Below, piece by piece: positions 7,928 through 16,237 of a stretch of 64,000 bases of DNA (the stretch's first letter is position 1; each line of letters begins with the position of its first letter). The position numbers and the translations under genes were made by a program. The DNA is from Mucilaginibacter rubeus (GTDB lineage Bacteria > Bacteroidota > Bacteroidia > Sphingobacteriales > Sphingobacteriaceae), in contig NZ_BMKD01000002.1 of NCBI RefSeq assembly GCF_014643835.1, positions 744,001-808,000 of the forward strand, written 5' to 3'. The notes below the pieces were generated by a model. The model did no database searches, was not told the DNA's origin, and saw only the letters and a program-made list of their open reading frames with translations.

Positions 7928-8320
7928 ATGAGCGCCTGGCGAAAACGGGCAATTGAATGCCTCCCTTCCTTAAAGAAGGACTTTGAGGATCCACAAACTT
8001 CAATTTATGGCGTTTTCATGGAGTTATTACCGGTTACTGTAGCTTCTCATAAAAGTAATAACGTCGCACAACTCAAAAAGAACTATGATTTTGCCGAATG
8101 GTGTTTCAGGCAAAAATCTGAAAACCTGTGGAATGCTGCCGGAGTATCATTTTATGAACATTTAGGTGATAAATCCGAAACACTGTAAGCGATCCATCTA
8201 TGGGTTAAACTGGATATCTATATCGAGATACGATCACTCTTGAACCAAAGAGTTGGCGAGGCTACTTTAAAAATAATAGACGGCTTATATGGATTGAGTA
8301 ATGCCAGGTTTACGGGCTGA
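7928..8320 (+). pseudogene. DUF7674-like protein interrupted by an in-frame TAA
   Basis: The open frame 7928-8188 encodes 86 residues (FAEWCFRQKSENLWNAAGVS, then FYEHLGD) and stops at TAA 8186-8188. The same frame then stays open for another 43 codons with protein-like sequence, AIHLWVKLDIYIEIRSLLNQ and further VGEATLKIIDGLYG, to TGA at 8318-8320. The natural reading is one gene of about 130 codons with a nonsense change (for example CAA to TAA). The family resembles small DUF7674 proteins, tentatively. It lies 15 nt after the DUF6717-like gene. Confidence 0.6.
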
Positions 8321-8432
8321 TCTTAATGGCTTCGATGTTTAATGTTTGTTAAGCAGATTTAAAACAAACCTAAACTTTTTGAGGTTAACAGGTTAATTAA
8401 TAACAATCTGTTTACCTATCTATAAAAACATC

Positions 8433-8918
8433 ATGAGTGATCAATCAACCCAACCCGAAGAAAAAGGATTTTTCGAGAAGGTTAAAGAAACAATTGAAAG
8501 CCTTTGGGAAGGCACAAAAGATACAGCCGAAGACGTAAAAGAAGCAGCCGAAGAAAAAATAGAGGATATCAAGGAAAAAGTAACCGCTAAAAAAGCCACG
8601 GCTACCAAAAAAGCTGCGCCAACTAAAACCACAGCAGCTAAAAAAGCAAATGTGGTAACCGCCAAAGCAAAAAACGCAGTTTCTGAAGTAAAAGCCAAAG
8701 CCGAAACTAAGGCTAAAGCCATTACCGCCAAAGCAAAAGATGAAGCAGCAACCGCTAAACAAGCTGCGGCTGAAGTAAAAGCAAAGGCAGCAACTAAAGC
8801 AAAAGCTATTACCACAAAAGCCAAAACTGAAGCCACGGAAGCTAAGAAAGCCGTAGCATCGAAAACTGCTAAAGCAGCTACCAGCGTTAAAAAGAAAGCG
8901 GCAGCTACAGCTAAGTAA
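8433..8918 (+). CDS. Histone H1-like Lys/Ala-rich protein with amphipathic N-terminus
   Basis: 161 residues. The first about 55 are acidic/amphipathic (EEKGFFEKVKETIESLWEGT, then AAEEKIEDIKEKV), like YtxH or apolipoprotein-like helices. The remainder is Lys/Ala/Thr-rich low-complexity sequence like eukaryotic H1 tails and bacterial Hc1-type proteins, with a near-exact internal duplication EVKAKAETKAKAITAKAK / EVKAKAATKAKAITTKAK around residues 87-104 and 112-129. It probably binds DNA or another polyanion. There is no signal peptide. A second basic Lys/Ala protein is at 62654-62977. Confidence 0.7.
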   Translation: MSDQSTQPEEKGFFEKVKETIESLWEGTKDTAEDVKEAAEEKIEDIKEKVTAKKATATKKAAPTKTTAAKKANVVTAKAKNAVSEVKAKAETKAKAITAKAKDEAATAKQAAAEVKAKAATKAKAITTKAKTEATEAKKAVASKTAKAATSVKKKAAATAK

Positions 8919-8933
8919 GATTGCTAATTTTCA

Positions 8934-8964
8934 GACCTGCGAAGTTTTAGAAACTTCGCAGGTC
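8934..8964. repeat. Perfect palindrome ACCTGCGAAGTTT type, possible terminator
   Basis: GACCTGCGAAGTTT (8934-8947), loop TAG, AAACTTCGCAGGTC (8951-8964): a 14-bp perfect stem followed by a pyrimidine-rich, not pure T, tract. It resembles the ACCTGCGAGGTTTT palindromes common between genes in Bacteroidota, and could end the H1-like gene's transcript. Confidence 0.6.
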
Positions 8965-9031
8965 TTCCTCTCCTCTGTCCGAATTTACTTCATCAATCAA
9001 CATCCAGCCGAAAATTAAATTGTAAAAGCTA

Positions 9032-9067
9032 TTGACAGTAATTTAATTAATCGTAATATTGCAATAT
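9032..9067 (+). promoter_or_regulatory. arsR promoter overlapped by ArsR operator (copy 1)
   Basis: TTG (9032-9034), 19-nt spacer, TAATATTG (9054-9061) gives a standard Bacteroidota promoter. The perfect palindrome ATATTGCAATAT (9056-9067) covers its -7 element, and a 21-nt block, 9046-9066, is repeated exactly at 9416-9436 before arsM. This fits autorepression by ArsR. Confidence 0.75.
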
Positions 9068-9071
9068 AATT

Positions 9072-9401
9072 ATGGGAATCACTAAAACAGAAATATTTAC
9101 CGACGAGCAGAACAAACTGGCTGTGCAGCTTAAAGCTATCGCTCATCCGGCCCGTATTGCCATCCTGCAGCTTATTATTGAAGCCAAGGCTTGTATCTGT
9201 GGGGATCTGTCATCTGAACTGGGGCTTGCCCAACCTACAGTGTCCCAGCATCTTAAAGAATTAAAGAATGCCGGCCTTATACAGGGTACCATTGAAGGCG
9301 TAAGCGTTTGCTACTGCATTGAACCCGAAGCCTGGCAAAACCTGAATGATGAGTTGAATAAACTATTCTCATCGTACAAAGACTTCAATAATTGCTGTTA
9401 A
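9072..9401 (+). CDS. arsR: ArsR/SmtB family metalloregulator (arsenite-responsive repressor)
   Basis: 109 residues with the ArsR winged helix: LKAIAHPARIAILQLI, recognition helix AQPTVSQHLKELKNAGL, then the wing. Cys41 and Cys43 in KACICGDL lie at the start of the DNA-binding helix, like the alpha-3 ELCVCDL arsenic site, and additional cysteines (80, 82, 108, 109) could complete a thiolate site. It is first gene of an arsenic operon. The same 21-nt operator sits over its own promoter and in front of arsM, so release by As(III) would induce both. The gap to arsM is 40 nt and contains the second operator. Confidence 0.93.
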   Translation: MGITKTEIFTDEQNKLAVQLKAIAHPARIAILQLIIEAKACICGDLSSELGLAQPTVSQHLKELKNAGLIQGTIEGVSVCYCIEPEAWQNLNDELNKLFSSYKDFNNCC

Positions 9402-9415
9402 AATTTTTTGGTCAC

Positions 9416-9436
9416 ATTAATCGTAATATTGCAATA
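9416..9436 (+). promoter_or_regulatory. ArsR operator copy 2, in front of arsM
   Basis: Exact 21-nt copy of the block at 9046-9066, again containing TAATATTG. A TTG at the normal 19-nt spacing is missing, so promoter strength here is uncertain, but a second regulated start for arsM-arsC-acr3 is likely. Confidence 0.65.
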
Positions 9437-9441
9437 CACAA

Positions 9442-10284
9442 ATGAAAACAAACGAGGAATTAAAAGAGTTGGTAAAGCTGAAATACAGCGAAATTGCCTT
9501 ACAGGACAAGGATACCAATCAATCATCATGCTGCGGAGCCAGCGGATGTTCAACCGAGGTTTATAATATCATGAGCGAAGATTATACCAAACTGCAGGGT
9601 TACAATGCCGATGCCGATCTTGGTTTAGGCTGCGGTTTGCCCACGCAATTCGCCCAAATTAAAAAGGGTGATACGGTAATTGACCTCGGCAGCGGTGCAG
9701 GTAATGATTGCTTTATAGCCCGCTCCGAAACCGGCGAGACCGGCAAAGTAATAGGAATTGATTTTACAGAAGCTATGATTAGCAAGGCACGCGAAAACGC
9801 CGACAAACTTGGCTTTAATAATGTGGAGTTCCGTTTGGGCGATATCGAGCATATGCCGGTAACTGCCAACGCGGCCGATGTGATTGTAAGCAACTGTGTA
9901 TTAAACCTGGTGCCTGATAAAAACGCTGTCATTAAAGACATTTACCGCGTATTGAAACCCGGGGGCCATTTTAGCATTTCGGATATTGTATTGACAGGCA
10001 GCCTGCCCGAAAAGATCAGGACAGCCGCCGAAATGTATGCAGGCTGCGTATCAGGGGCCATTCAAAAAGAGGAATACCTTGAGCTCATCAGCAAAAATGG
10101 TTTTGTCAATATCATTGTGCAAAAAGAAAAAGCCATTATTATTCCTGATGATATTTTAAGCAATTACCTATCGGCAGATGAAATTAACGAATTTAAAAAC
10201 GGCAACAGCGCTATTGTAAGCGTCACCGTGTATGCCGAAAAACCCGAAACAAAAGTATGCTGCGAACCAGGCTGCTGCCAATAA
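9442..10284 (+). CDS. arsM: Arsenite methyltransferase
   Basis: 280 residues. Class I SAM methyltransferase fold with DLGSGAGND (motif I, about residue 81), GIDFTEAMI, GDIEHMP and SNCVLNLVPDK. The cysteines used for As(III) binding in ArsM are in place: Cys64 (LGCG), Cys152 (SNC) and Cys202 (AGC), the last two 50 residues apart as in characterised ArsM. Extra Cys clusters at the N-terminus (SSCCGASGC) and C-terminus (CCEPGCC) could also hold arsenic. It methylates arsenite using SAM in the cytosol. The ATG at 9442 lies 5 nt after its operator block. Confidence 0.95.
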   Translation: MKTNEELKELVKLKYSEIALQDKDTNQSSCCGASGCSTEVYNIMSEDYTKLQGYNADADLGLGCGLPTQFAQIKKGDTVIDLGSGAGNDCFIARSETGETGKVIGIDFTEAMISKARENADKLGFNNVEFRLGDIEHMPVTANAADVIVSNCVLNLVPDKNAVIKDIYRVLKPGGHFSISDIVLTGSLPEKIRTAAEMYAGCVSGAIQKEEYLELISKNGFVNIIVQKEKAIIIPDDILSNYLSADEINEFKNGNSAIVSVTVYAEKPETKVCCEPGCCQ

Positions 10285-10291
10285 AACAATT

Positions 10292-10717
10292 ATGAAAAAT
10301 ATATTAGTACTGTGCACAGGCAATAGTTGCCGGAGTCAGATAGCCGAGGGATATTTAAAGCATTTTGCGGGCAGTAAAGCAAACATATACAGTGCAGGCA
10401 TTGAAACACATGGCGTAAACCCCAAAGCTATTAAAACCATGGCCGAGGATGATATTGATATTTCCAACCATACCTCAAACCATGTGGATGAATACGCCAA
10501 CGTTGCTTTTGATTATTTAATAACCGTTTGCGATAATGCTAACGAAGCCTGCCCTTACTTTCCGGGGGATGTGAAACGTTTTCATTACAACTTCCCGGAT
10601 CCGGCCAAAGCCCGCGGCACCGAAGATGAAGTAATGGGCGAATTCAGAAAAGTACGTGAACAGATCAAAGCGTACACCCAACAATTTGTAGAACAGCATT
10701 TAACCGAAGCGCAATAA
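10292..10717 (+). CDS. arsC: Arsenate reductase, thioredoxin-coupled (LMW-PTPase fold)
   Basis: 141 residues. The P-loop CTGNSCRS (CX5R, Cys8) and the pair Cys80/Cys87 in [14 protein letters not shown] match the three-cysteine relay of thioredoxin-linked ArsC; the 7-residue spacing of the resolving pair is as in the Staphylococcus enzyme. It reduces As(V) to As(III), the substrate for ArsM and Acr3. The ATG at 10292 is chosen because a longer frame would overlap the end of arsM. It lies 7 nt after arsM and ends one base before the start of acr3: tight coupling. Confidence 0.94.
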   Translation: MKNILVLCTGNSCRSQIAEGYLKHFAGSKANIYSAGIETHGVNPKAIKTMAEDDIDISNHTSNHVDEYANVAFDYLITVCDNANEACPYFPGDVKRFHYNFPDPAKARGTEDEVMGEFRKVREQIKAYTQQFVEQHLTEAQ

Positions 10718-10718
10718 T

Positions 10719-11803
10719 ATGTCTGCCAATAATTGCACTCCGGCTGTTGAACGAAAACGGCTCGGTTTTATTGATCGCTATCTCACCATCTGGATTTTCC
10801 TGGCCATGGCTATAGGCGTTGTAACAGGGTATTTTATACCCTCATCGTCCGATTTTATCAATTCGTTTTCGAGCGGGACTACTAATATTCCGTTGGCGAT
10901 CGGCCTCATATTAATGATGTACCCGCCGCTTGCCAAAGTAAAATATGAACAAATGGGCAGGGTATTTAAAGATATTAAGATATTAAGTGCCTCGCTTGTT
11001 TTAAACTGGATAATAGGCCCTATCCTAATGTTCATTTTAGCTGTCGTTTTCCTGCGCGGTTACCCAGGATATATGACAGGACTAATACTAATTGGGCTTG
11101 CCCGTTGTATTGCCATGTTGTGGTATGGAATGAACTTGCCGATGGCAGCCGCGAATATGCCGCCGGTTTGATAGCCCTGAACAGTATTTTCCAGGTACTT
11201 TTATATAGCGTATATGCTTACATTTTTATAACCGTACTGCCGCCGGTGCTTGGCTTTAAAAGTCTCCAGGTACATATTACCATGCTCCAGATTGCCAAAA
11301 GCGTGGGTATCTATCTTGGTATTCCTTTTGCCGCCGGTATTATTAGTCGTTATACATTGATCAAACTAAAGGGCGAGGGCTGGTTTCAGCAAAAATTTGT
11401 TCCTTTTATTTCACCCATAACCCTTATTGCGCTGTTGTTTACCATTATACTGATGTTTAGCCTCAAGGGTAGGCTTATAGTGCAAATCCCTATGGATGTG
11501 GTTCACATTGCTATACCGCTGGTATTTTACTTTGCAATTATGTTCATGCTTAGTTTTTTCATCGGCAAATATTTTGGTGCTGATTATTCAAAAAGTACCT
11601 CCATTGCCTTCACAGCTACCGGCAATAATTTTGAGCTCGCTATCGCGGTATCTATTGGTGTATTTGGTATTAACTCAGGGCAAGCCTTTGCAGGGGTAAT
11701 CGGCCCGCTGGTTGAGGTGCCGGCACTGATAGCGCTGGTTAACGTGGCATTTTGGCTTCGCCGAAAATACTATCGTAATGAAGTTATAGCCAAAGCAGAT
11801 TAA
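10719..11803 (+). pseudogene. acr3: Acr3-type arsenite efflux permease, disrupted by a 1-nt frameshift
   Basis: Two frames together make a complete Acr3. The first (10719-11171) carries the N-terminal membrane segments through [12 protein letters not shown]; the second frame, in use from about 11118 to 11803, continues [20 protein letters not shown] and the remaining helices, including [13 protein letters not shown]. At 11115-11120 the sequence ATGTTGTGG lacks one base: restoring it (for example ATGGTTGTGG) gives the expected [13 protein letters not shown]. Loss of one G by real mutation or by sequencing error would explain it. Without repair only a truncated pump is made, leaving ArsM methylation as the main route. 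It is followed by a strong terminator. Confidence 0.85.
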
Positions 11804-11816
11804 TTACAATGCCAAT

Positions 11817-11848
11817 AAAAAAGCGATTGGACAATCCAATCGCTTTTT
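11817..11848. terminator. Bidirectional intrinsic terminator
   Basis: AAAAAGCGATTGGA (11818-11831), loop CAA, TCCAATCGCTTTTT (11835-11848): 14-bp stem with A-tract and T-tract, between the convergent acr3 and response-regulator genes. Confidence 0.9.
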
Positions 11849-11875
11849 AATATCACTCCCTTCGGGCCGGGGGGC

Positions 11876-12565
11876 TTAAGCCTCAAACTTATAACCCACA
11901 CCCTTCACAGTAGCAACGCAATCGTCGCCCAGTTTTTCGCGTAGTTTACGGATGTGTACGTCGATGGTGCGGTTGGTAACCACTACCGAATCTTCCCAGA
12001 TGTTTTTAAGGATCACCTCACGGGTATAAACTTTACCGGGTTTTGAAGCCAGCAGGTACAACAGCTCAAATTCTTTTTTGGCCAATACAACTTTAACACC
12101 GTTTTTATAAACCAGGTAAGCTTCGCGGTCGATAACCAGGTCGCCTATTTCCAGTTTATTATCAATTACGTCTTCGGCAGGGGCATTACGACGAAGTATG
12201 GCGTTTATACGGCTAACCAGCGCGCGTGGCTTGATAGGTTTTGCAATGTAATCATCGGCACCTACGTTAAAACCGGCAATTTCCGAATACTCTTCGCTGC
12301 GGGCTGTTAAAAACACCATAAAGGTATTTTTAAACTCGGGCATGGTGCGCATAATGCGGCATGCTTCTATCCCATCCATTTTAGGCATCATGATGTCAAG
12401 TACAATCAGATCAGGCAGGGCCTTTTTTGCCTCGGCAACAGCTTCCTGGCCGTTACGTGCTAAAAACACCTGGTAACCTTCCTTTTTGAGGTTATACTCA
12501 ATCAGTTCTAAAATATCCGGTTCATCATCAACAATAAGTATTTTCTGTTTTGCGGTGCTGCTCAT
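11876..12565 (-). CDS. OmpR/PhoB-family response regulator
   Basis: 229 residues: receiver domain about residues 8-122 with VDDEPD, phospho-acceptor Asp57 in VLDIMMP, Thr in FLTARSEEYSE and Lys in IAKPIKP, then a winged-helix effector domain ending RTIDVHIRKLREKLGDD and VKGVGYKFEA. It works as a phosphorylation-dependent transcription factor. No sensor kinase lies beside it, so the partner is encoded elsewhere. It converges on the arsenic operon across a shared terminator. Confidence 0.93.
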   Translation of the reverse strand: MSSTAKQKILIVDDEPDILELIEYNLKKEGYQVFLARNGQEAVAEAKKALPDLIVLDIMMPKMDGIEACRIMRTMPEFKNTFMVFLTARSEEYSEIAGFNVGADDYIAKPIKPRALVSRINAILRRNAPAEDVIDNKLEIGDLVIDREAYLVYKNGVKVVLAKKEFELLYLLASKPGKVYTREVILKNIWEDSVVVTNRTIDVHIRKLREKLGDDCVATVKGVGYKFEA

Positions 12566-12671
12566 GTTGCGTTAAATTTTTTGTATAAAAGTATACGCTT
12601 TACAACAGCTAATAGTTAAGCTAATATTAACAAATTGTTAAACGTTACCTTATATTAACCCTAAGTTGAGG

Positions 12672-13817
12672 CTATTTAAATGTTTTATTTAAAAAAGCTT
12701 CAAGATCGGCGCCTGTAATATTTTTGGCAACAATATTTCCCTGCGGATCGATGATGAAATTTGAAGGAATAGCTTCAATATGGTAAAGCCTTTCTGTAGG
12801 GCCTTCAAAGCCGTTTAAATCCGAGCCATGCGCCCAGGCAAGTTTATCATCGCTGATGGCTTTTTGCCATGGTGCTTTGTCCTTATCAAGCGATACCCCT
12901 AAAATATTAAAGCCTTTATCTTTAAATGCATTGTACTGTTTAACCACATTTGGATTTTCCTGGCGGCAAGGCTGGCACCATGAAGCCCAAAAATCAATCA
13001 TTACATATTTGCCTTTGTAATCAGACAAATTAATTGGCTTGCCATCAATACCGTTAACGGTAAACTCGGGCGCTTTATGACCAAGGGATATCGGCTTAGC
13101 CTTATCCATTTGCGCGATAAACTTTTGCACGGTAGGGTTATCTTTAAAATCGCCCCTGATTTCATCGGCAAATTTAATAAGCTGGGCTTCGTATTTGGTA
13201 GGATCGAGCGTGGTAGCTGCATAAAAGCCCGCAAGCGATTTTTTATTATCGTTCACAAATTTTAAAACCGCTTCGCCGCCTTCATTCACATTCTTTAAAA
13301 ATATAGGCATATATATTTTTAGCAGCGAATCATTCCGCTCACCGCGAGATTTTTCCTGGTATTCGGCGAAAAGCTTAGCATTTTTATCACCGTAAAGATT
13401 ACTGATGCGGTTAAACTCCTTTATCTTATCCGAATCATCAGAACCTTTGATAGTATACTCGTGGTTTTTATTGTTATTGTCTGTCTCGAATTCAATATCG
13501 TCGCCATTTTTAGCAATGAAATCGTACAGGTTTTCGCCCTGCATTTCGCCACCCTGCGGACCAGTATTGCCTACCCTAAGTTTAAACAAGTTTGGATAAA
13601 GCGCTACATGCTTAAACTCAAACTTACCACCCTCGCCTAACGAAGTAGAATCAACAACCTTTAAGCCCGAGCTATCGGCCTCAATCAAATAAACAGCTTT
13701 AAGGTTACCCGGATTTTTGATAGTTCCCGAAACACTAAATTGTGATTCGTTTTTACAAGAGTACATGCCCGCGCTAAGCAATAACAACGCGCCGGCAGCC
13801 AGATTTTTAACTTTCAT
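12672..13817 (-). CDS. TlpA/ResA-like thiol-disulfide oxidoreductase lipoprotein with DUF4369 N-domain
   Basis: 381 residues. Lipoprotein signal with Cys in AGMYSCKNES, a DUF4369-type beta domain (SVSGTIKNPGNLKAVYLIEA) to about residue 130, a helical linker, and a C-terminal thioredoxin fold from about 245 with active site WASWCQPC and the cis-Pro region IPSNFIIDPQGNIV. Such proteins reduce periplasmic disulfides. Its ATG directly follows the gatB stop without a gap, so it is translationally coupled to gatB. Confidence 0.9.
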   Translation of the reverse strand: MKVKNLAAGALLLLSAGMYSCKNESQFSVSGTIKNPGNLKAVYLIEADSSGLKVVDSTSLGEGGKFEFKHVALYPNLFKLRVGNTGPQGGEMQGENLYDFIAKNGDDIEFETDNNNKNHEYTIKGSDDSDKIKEFNRISNLYGDKNAKLFAEYQEKSRGERNDSLLKIYMPIFLKNVNEGGEAVLKFVNDNKKSLAGFYAATTLDPTKYEAQLIKFADEIRGDFKDNPTVQKFIAQMDKAKPISLGHKAPEFTVNGIDGKPINLSDYKGKYVMIDFWASWCQPCRQENPNVVKQYNAFKDKGFNILGVSLDKDKAPWQKAISDDKLAWAHGSDLNGFEGPTERLYHIEAIPSNFIIDPQGNIVAKNITGADLEAFLNKTFK

Positions 13818-15287
13818 TTACTTAGCTTCTAATTCCTTTATCAATAGCTGGTTAGTTTTCTGTGGGTCGATCTTCCCTTTTGAGCTTTTCATGATCTCGC
13901 CCATAAACAGGCCTAAAACGCCCTTTTTCCCCTTTTGGTATTCCTTAACCTTATCAGGATATTTGGCGATGGCATCCTTTATAAAACGGGTTACATCATC
14001 ACCATCGGCACTTATCAGCAGGTTAAGTTCCTTAGCCAGATCATCCGGTTTTTTGCCGGGTTCTTTGATCATGGCAGGAAATAATTTGTGCGAAGCTACA
14101 GAATTATTTATCACCCCGGTGTCAATTAGTTTGATGAGGGCGGCAAGGTTTTGCGGCGTAACAGCAAAGTTACCAATGGTTTGGTTATGATCATTCAGGT
14201 ATGAGCGTACAGCACCCATCAGCCAGTTAGCAGCAGCTTTATAATGATCGGTATATTTTATCAGCGATTCAAAATAAAAGGCGGTGTCCCTATCGGCAGT
14301 GATAACCGAGGCGTCATAAGCGGTTAAGCCCAATTGCTCGGTGTATTTATGATACAACTGACCGGGTAGCGCCGGCAAGCTTTTACGGACGTTTTCCACA
14401 TACTCATTGGTAAGCTTCAAGGGTGGCAGGTCCGGCTCAGGGAAATAGCGGTAATCGTTGGCCATTTCTTTTGAACGGAGTACTGAGGTCTCGCCTGTAT
14501 CGGCGTTAAAGTTCAGCGTATTTTGATCGATGTGGCCGCCGGCTTCAATAATGTTTACCTGGCGAGCAAACTCATGCTCAATAGCACGCTGCACGTTACG
14601 GATGGAGTTAAGGTTTTTTACCTCGCAACGGTTACCATAGGCAGTTGCACCTTTAAGCCGCACCGAAATATTAGCGTCGCAGCGCATGCTGCCCTCTTCC
14701 ATGTTACCATCGCAAATATCAAGATAGCGGAGAATTTTACGCATTTCGGTCAGGAACTGACCAGCCTCTTCGGCGCTGCGCATATCCGGTTCAGATACGA
14801 TCTCCACCAGCGGTACACCGGCGCGGTTCAGGTCGATAAGTGAATCGGCGTGGTGCTGATCATGCATACTTTTCCCGGCATCCTCTTCCATATGAATGTG
14901 GTGCAGGGCTATGTTCTTTTCAGTGCCATCGGCCAGTTTCACGGGCACATAACCGTTAAGGCAAACAGGCGCCTGGTCCTGACTAATCTGGTAGCCTTTG
15001 GGCAGATCGGCATAAAAATAATTTTTACGGGCGAAGCTGTTATTCAGGTTGATAGTGCAATTACAGGCCAGGCCCATTTTAACGGCATATTCAACCGCTT
15101 TTTTATTAATAAAGGGCAAAGTGCCTGGATGGCCCAGCGATACCGCGCTAACATGGCGGTTAGGTTCGGCACCAAAGGCAGCCGAATCTGCCGAGAATAT
15201 CTTACTTGATGTAGATAACTGCGCGTGTACTTCGAGGCCTATCACCAACTCGTACTTTTCAGCTACCCCGTCTGCGAGAACTGTCAT
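13818..15287 (-). CDS. gatB: Asp-tRNA(Asn)/Glu-tRNA(Gln) amidotransferase subunit B
   Basis: 489 residues, full length. Hallmarks: YELVIGLEVHAQLSTSSKIF near the N-terminus, GHPGTLPFIN, the tRNA/ATP region NRAGVPLVEIVSEPDMRS, GSMRCDANISVR, DYRYFPEPDLPPL, and the C-terminal YqeY-like tail domain ending around GKIDPQKTNQLL. As part of GatCAB it amidates mischarged Glu-tRNA(Gln) or Asp-tRNA(Asn). gatA and gatC are not nearby. The TlpA-like gene follows directly. The promoter TTG-N18-TATATTTG is upstream at 15330-15358. Confidence 0.97.
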   Translation of the reverse strand: MTVLADGVAEKYELVIGLEVHAQLSTSSKIFSADSAAFGAEPNRHVSAVSLGHPGTLPFINKKAVEYAVKMGLACNCTINLNNSFARKNYFYADLPKGYQISQDQAPVCLNGYVPVKLADGTEKNIALHHIHMEEDAGKSMHDQHHADSLIDLNRAGVPLVEIVSEPDMRSAEEAGQFLTEMRKILRYLDICDGNMEEGSMRCDANISVRLKGATAYGNRCEVKNLNSIRNVQRAIEHEFARQVNIIEAGGHIDQNTLNFNADTGETSVLRSKEMANDYRYFPEPDLPPLKLTNEYVENVRKSLPALPGQLYHKYTEQLGLTAYDASVITADRDTAFYFESLIKYTDHYKAAANWLMGAVRSYLNDHNQTIGNFAVTPQNLAALIKLIDTGVINNSVASHKLFPAMIKEPGKKPDDLAKELNLLISADGDDVTRFIKDAIAKYPDKVKEYQKGKKGVLGLFMGEIMKSSKGKIDPQKTNQLLIKELEAK

Positions 15288-15329
15288 AAAAATAAAAATT
15301 CAGCTATGATTTTACTGATGTATAAAAGT

Positions 15330-15358
15330 CAAATATATAAAGATTAATACAGTAACAA
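15330..15358 (-). promoter_or_regulatory. gatB promoter
   Basis: On the minus strand TTG (15358-15356), an 18-nt spacer and TATATTTG (15337-15330), a full match to the Bacteroidota consensus. Predicted leader about 38 nt. Confidence 0.6.
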
Positions 15359-15573
15359 CACCATTTTGCTTTTAAAACAACGGTAAAAGTGCAATTATAT
15401 AGTTGTAAGGTAGGGGTTATAGAGATTATAGCAGATGATTGGAGATCAGTTGATGGGAATATTCAATTCAAAACATGCCTGTCGTCAGCATGATTAAACT
15501 TTCTGTATCCTCCGCTGTCTATTTATTTGTCAGGCACAGAAATTGAATAAGTGTTCATATTTAGACAGACACC

Positions 15574-16086
15574 ATGAAAAAATTAATTTTAGGAATGCTT
15601 GCAGGATGTTTTTTACTTGCAGCTTCGGTTACCAGGACAAATGCACAGGTAAGTGTAAATTTAAATGTTGGCTTATGGAACCCGCCCGCCGAATATGCGG
15701 GTATTAATTATTACTACTTACCCGATGTAGAAAGCTACTATTATGTCCCTACTCATCAATATGTTTATTTGGATGGCGGAAACTGGGTTTGGAGGCGATC
15801 ATTGCCGCCACGCTATGCCAGCTACAACATTGCGACAGGTTACAAAGTGGCCGTAAACCGCCCAAGAGCGTATACCTATTTTACACACGACCGTGACACC
15901 TATGCCCGCTACCGCGGTACAAAGAATGTTATAGTGCGAGATAACTATCGCACCAGGGTAATGAACCGCACACATGTGGTTAACCGTACCAAGGTAGTAA
16001 ACCATTACCAAAAGCCGCATAAAACCGTAGTAAAACGTACCCGCGTAGTTGAACACCGTGGACAAAAAAATGGTCACCGCCATTAA
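15574..16086 (+). CDS. Secreted Tyr/Arg-rich basic protein of unknown function
   Basis: 170 residues with a signal peptide (MKKLILGMLAGCFLLAASVT, cleavage after TNAQ). The mature part starts with VSVNLNVGLWNPP, is rich in Tyr (YYYLPDVESYYYVPTHQYVY) and ends in a very basic Arg/Lys/His tail of VVNRTKVVNHYQKP-like repeats. No catalytic motif is visible. Periplasmic or surface-located; the basic tail could bind polysaccharide or lipid phosphates, which is a guess. It stands alone between gatB and a terminator. Confidence 0.72.
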   Translation: MKKLILGMLAGCFLLAASVTRTNAQVSVNLNVGLWNPPAEYAGINYYYLPDVESYYYVPTHQYVYLDGGNWVWRRSLPPRYASYNIATGYKVAVNRPRAYTYFTHDRDTYARYRGTKNVIVRDNYRTRVMNRTHVVNRTKVVNHYQKPHKTVVKRTRVVEHRGQKNGHRH

Positions 16087-16122
16087 TTGTCCAACAGGCT
16101 TTCCCCTAAAAAGTATATAAAT

Positions 16123-16153
16123 AAAAAGACCGCTCAATAAAAGCGGTCTTTTT
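16123..16153. terminator. Intrinsic terminator, bidirectional
   Basis: AAAAAGACCGCT (16123-16134), 7-nt loop, AGCGGTCTTTTT (16142-16153). Serves the secreted basic protein gene on the plus strand and, from the other side, the convergent alaS transcript. Confidence 0.88.
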
Positions 16154-16237
16154 ATTTATTAGATTATTTATACACCAGGTCATGGGAATTTGGATATCTG
16201 GTTTGAACTGTGAAATGCTATTTGTTATAGAGGGCTT

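Noticed and set aside
8441-8836. Long Ala/Val and Phe/Gly-rich frames on the minus strand of the H1-like gene
   Set aside because: They are shadows of the Lys/Ala-biased codon pattern on the plus strand, with no promoter or homology features.
13717-14190. 157-codon plus-strand frame across the gatB/TlpA junction
   Set aside because: It runs antisense through the well-conserved gatB C-terminus; composition is a shadow.
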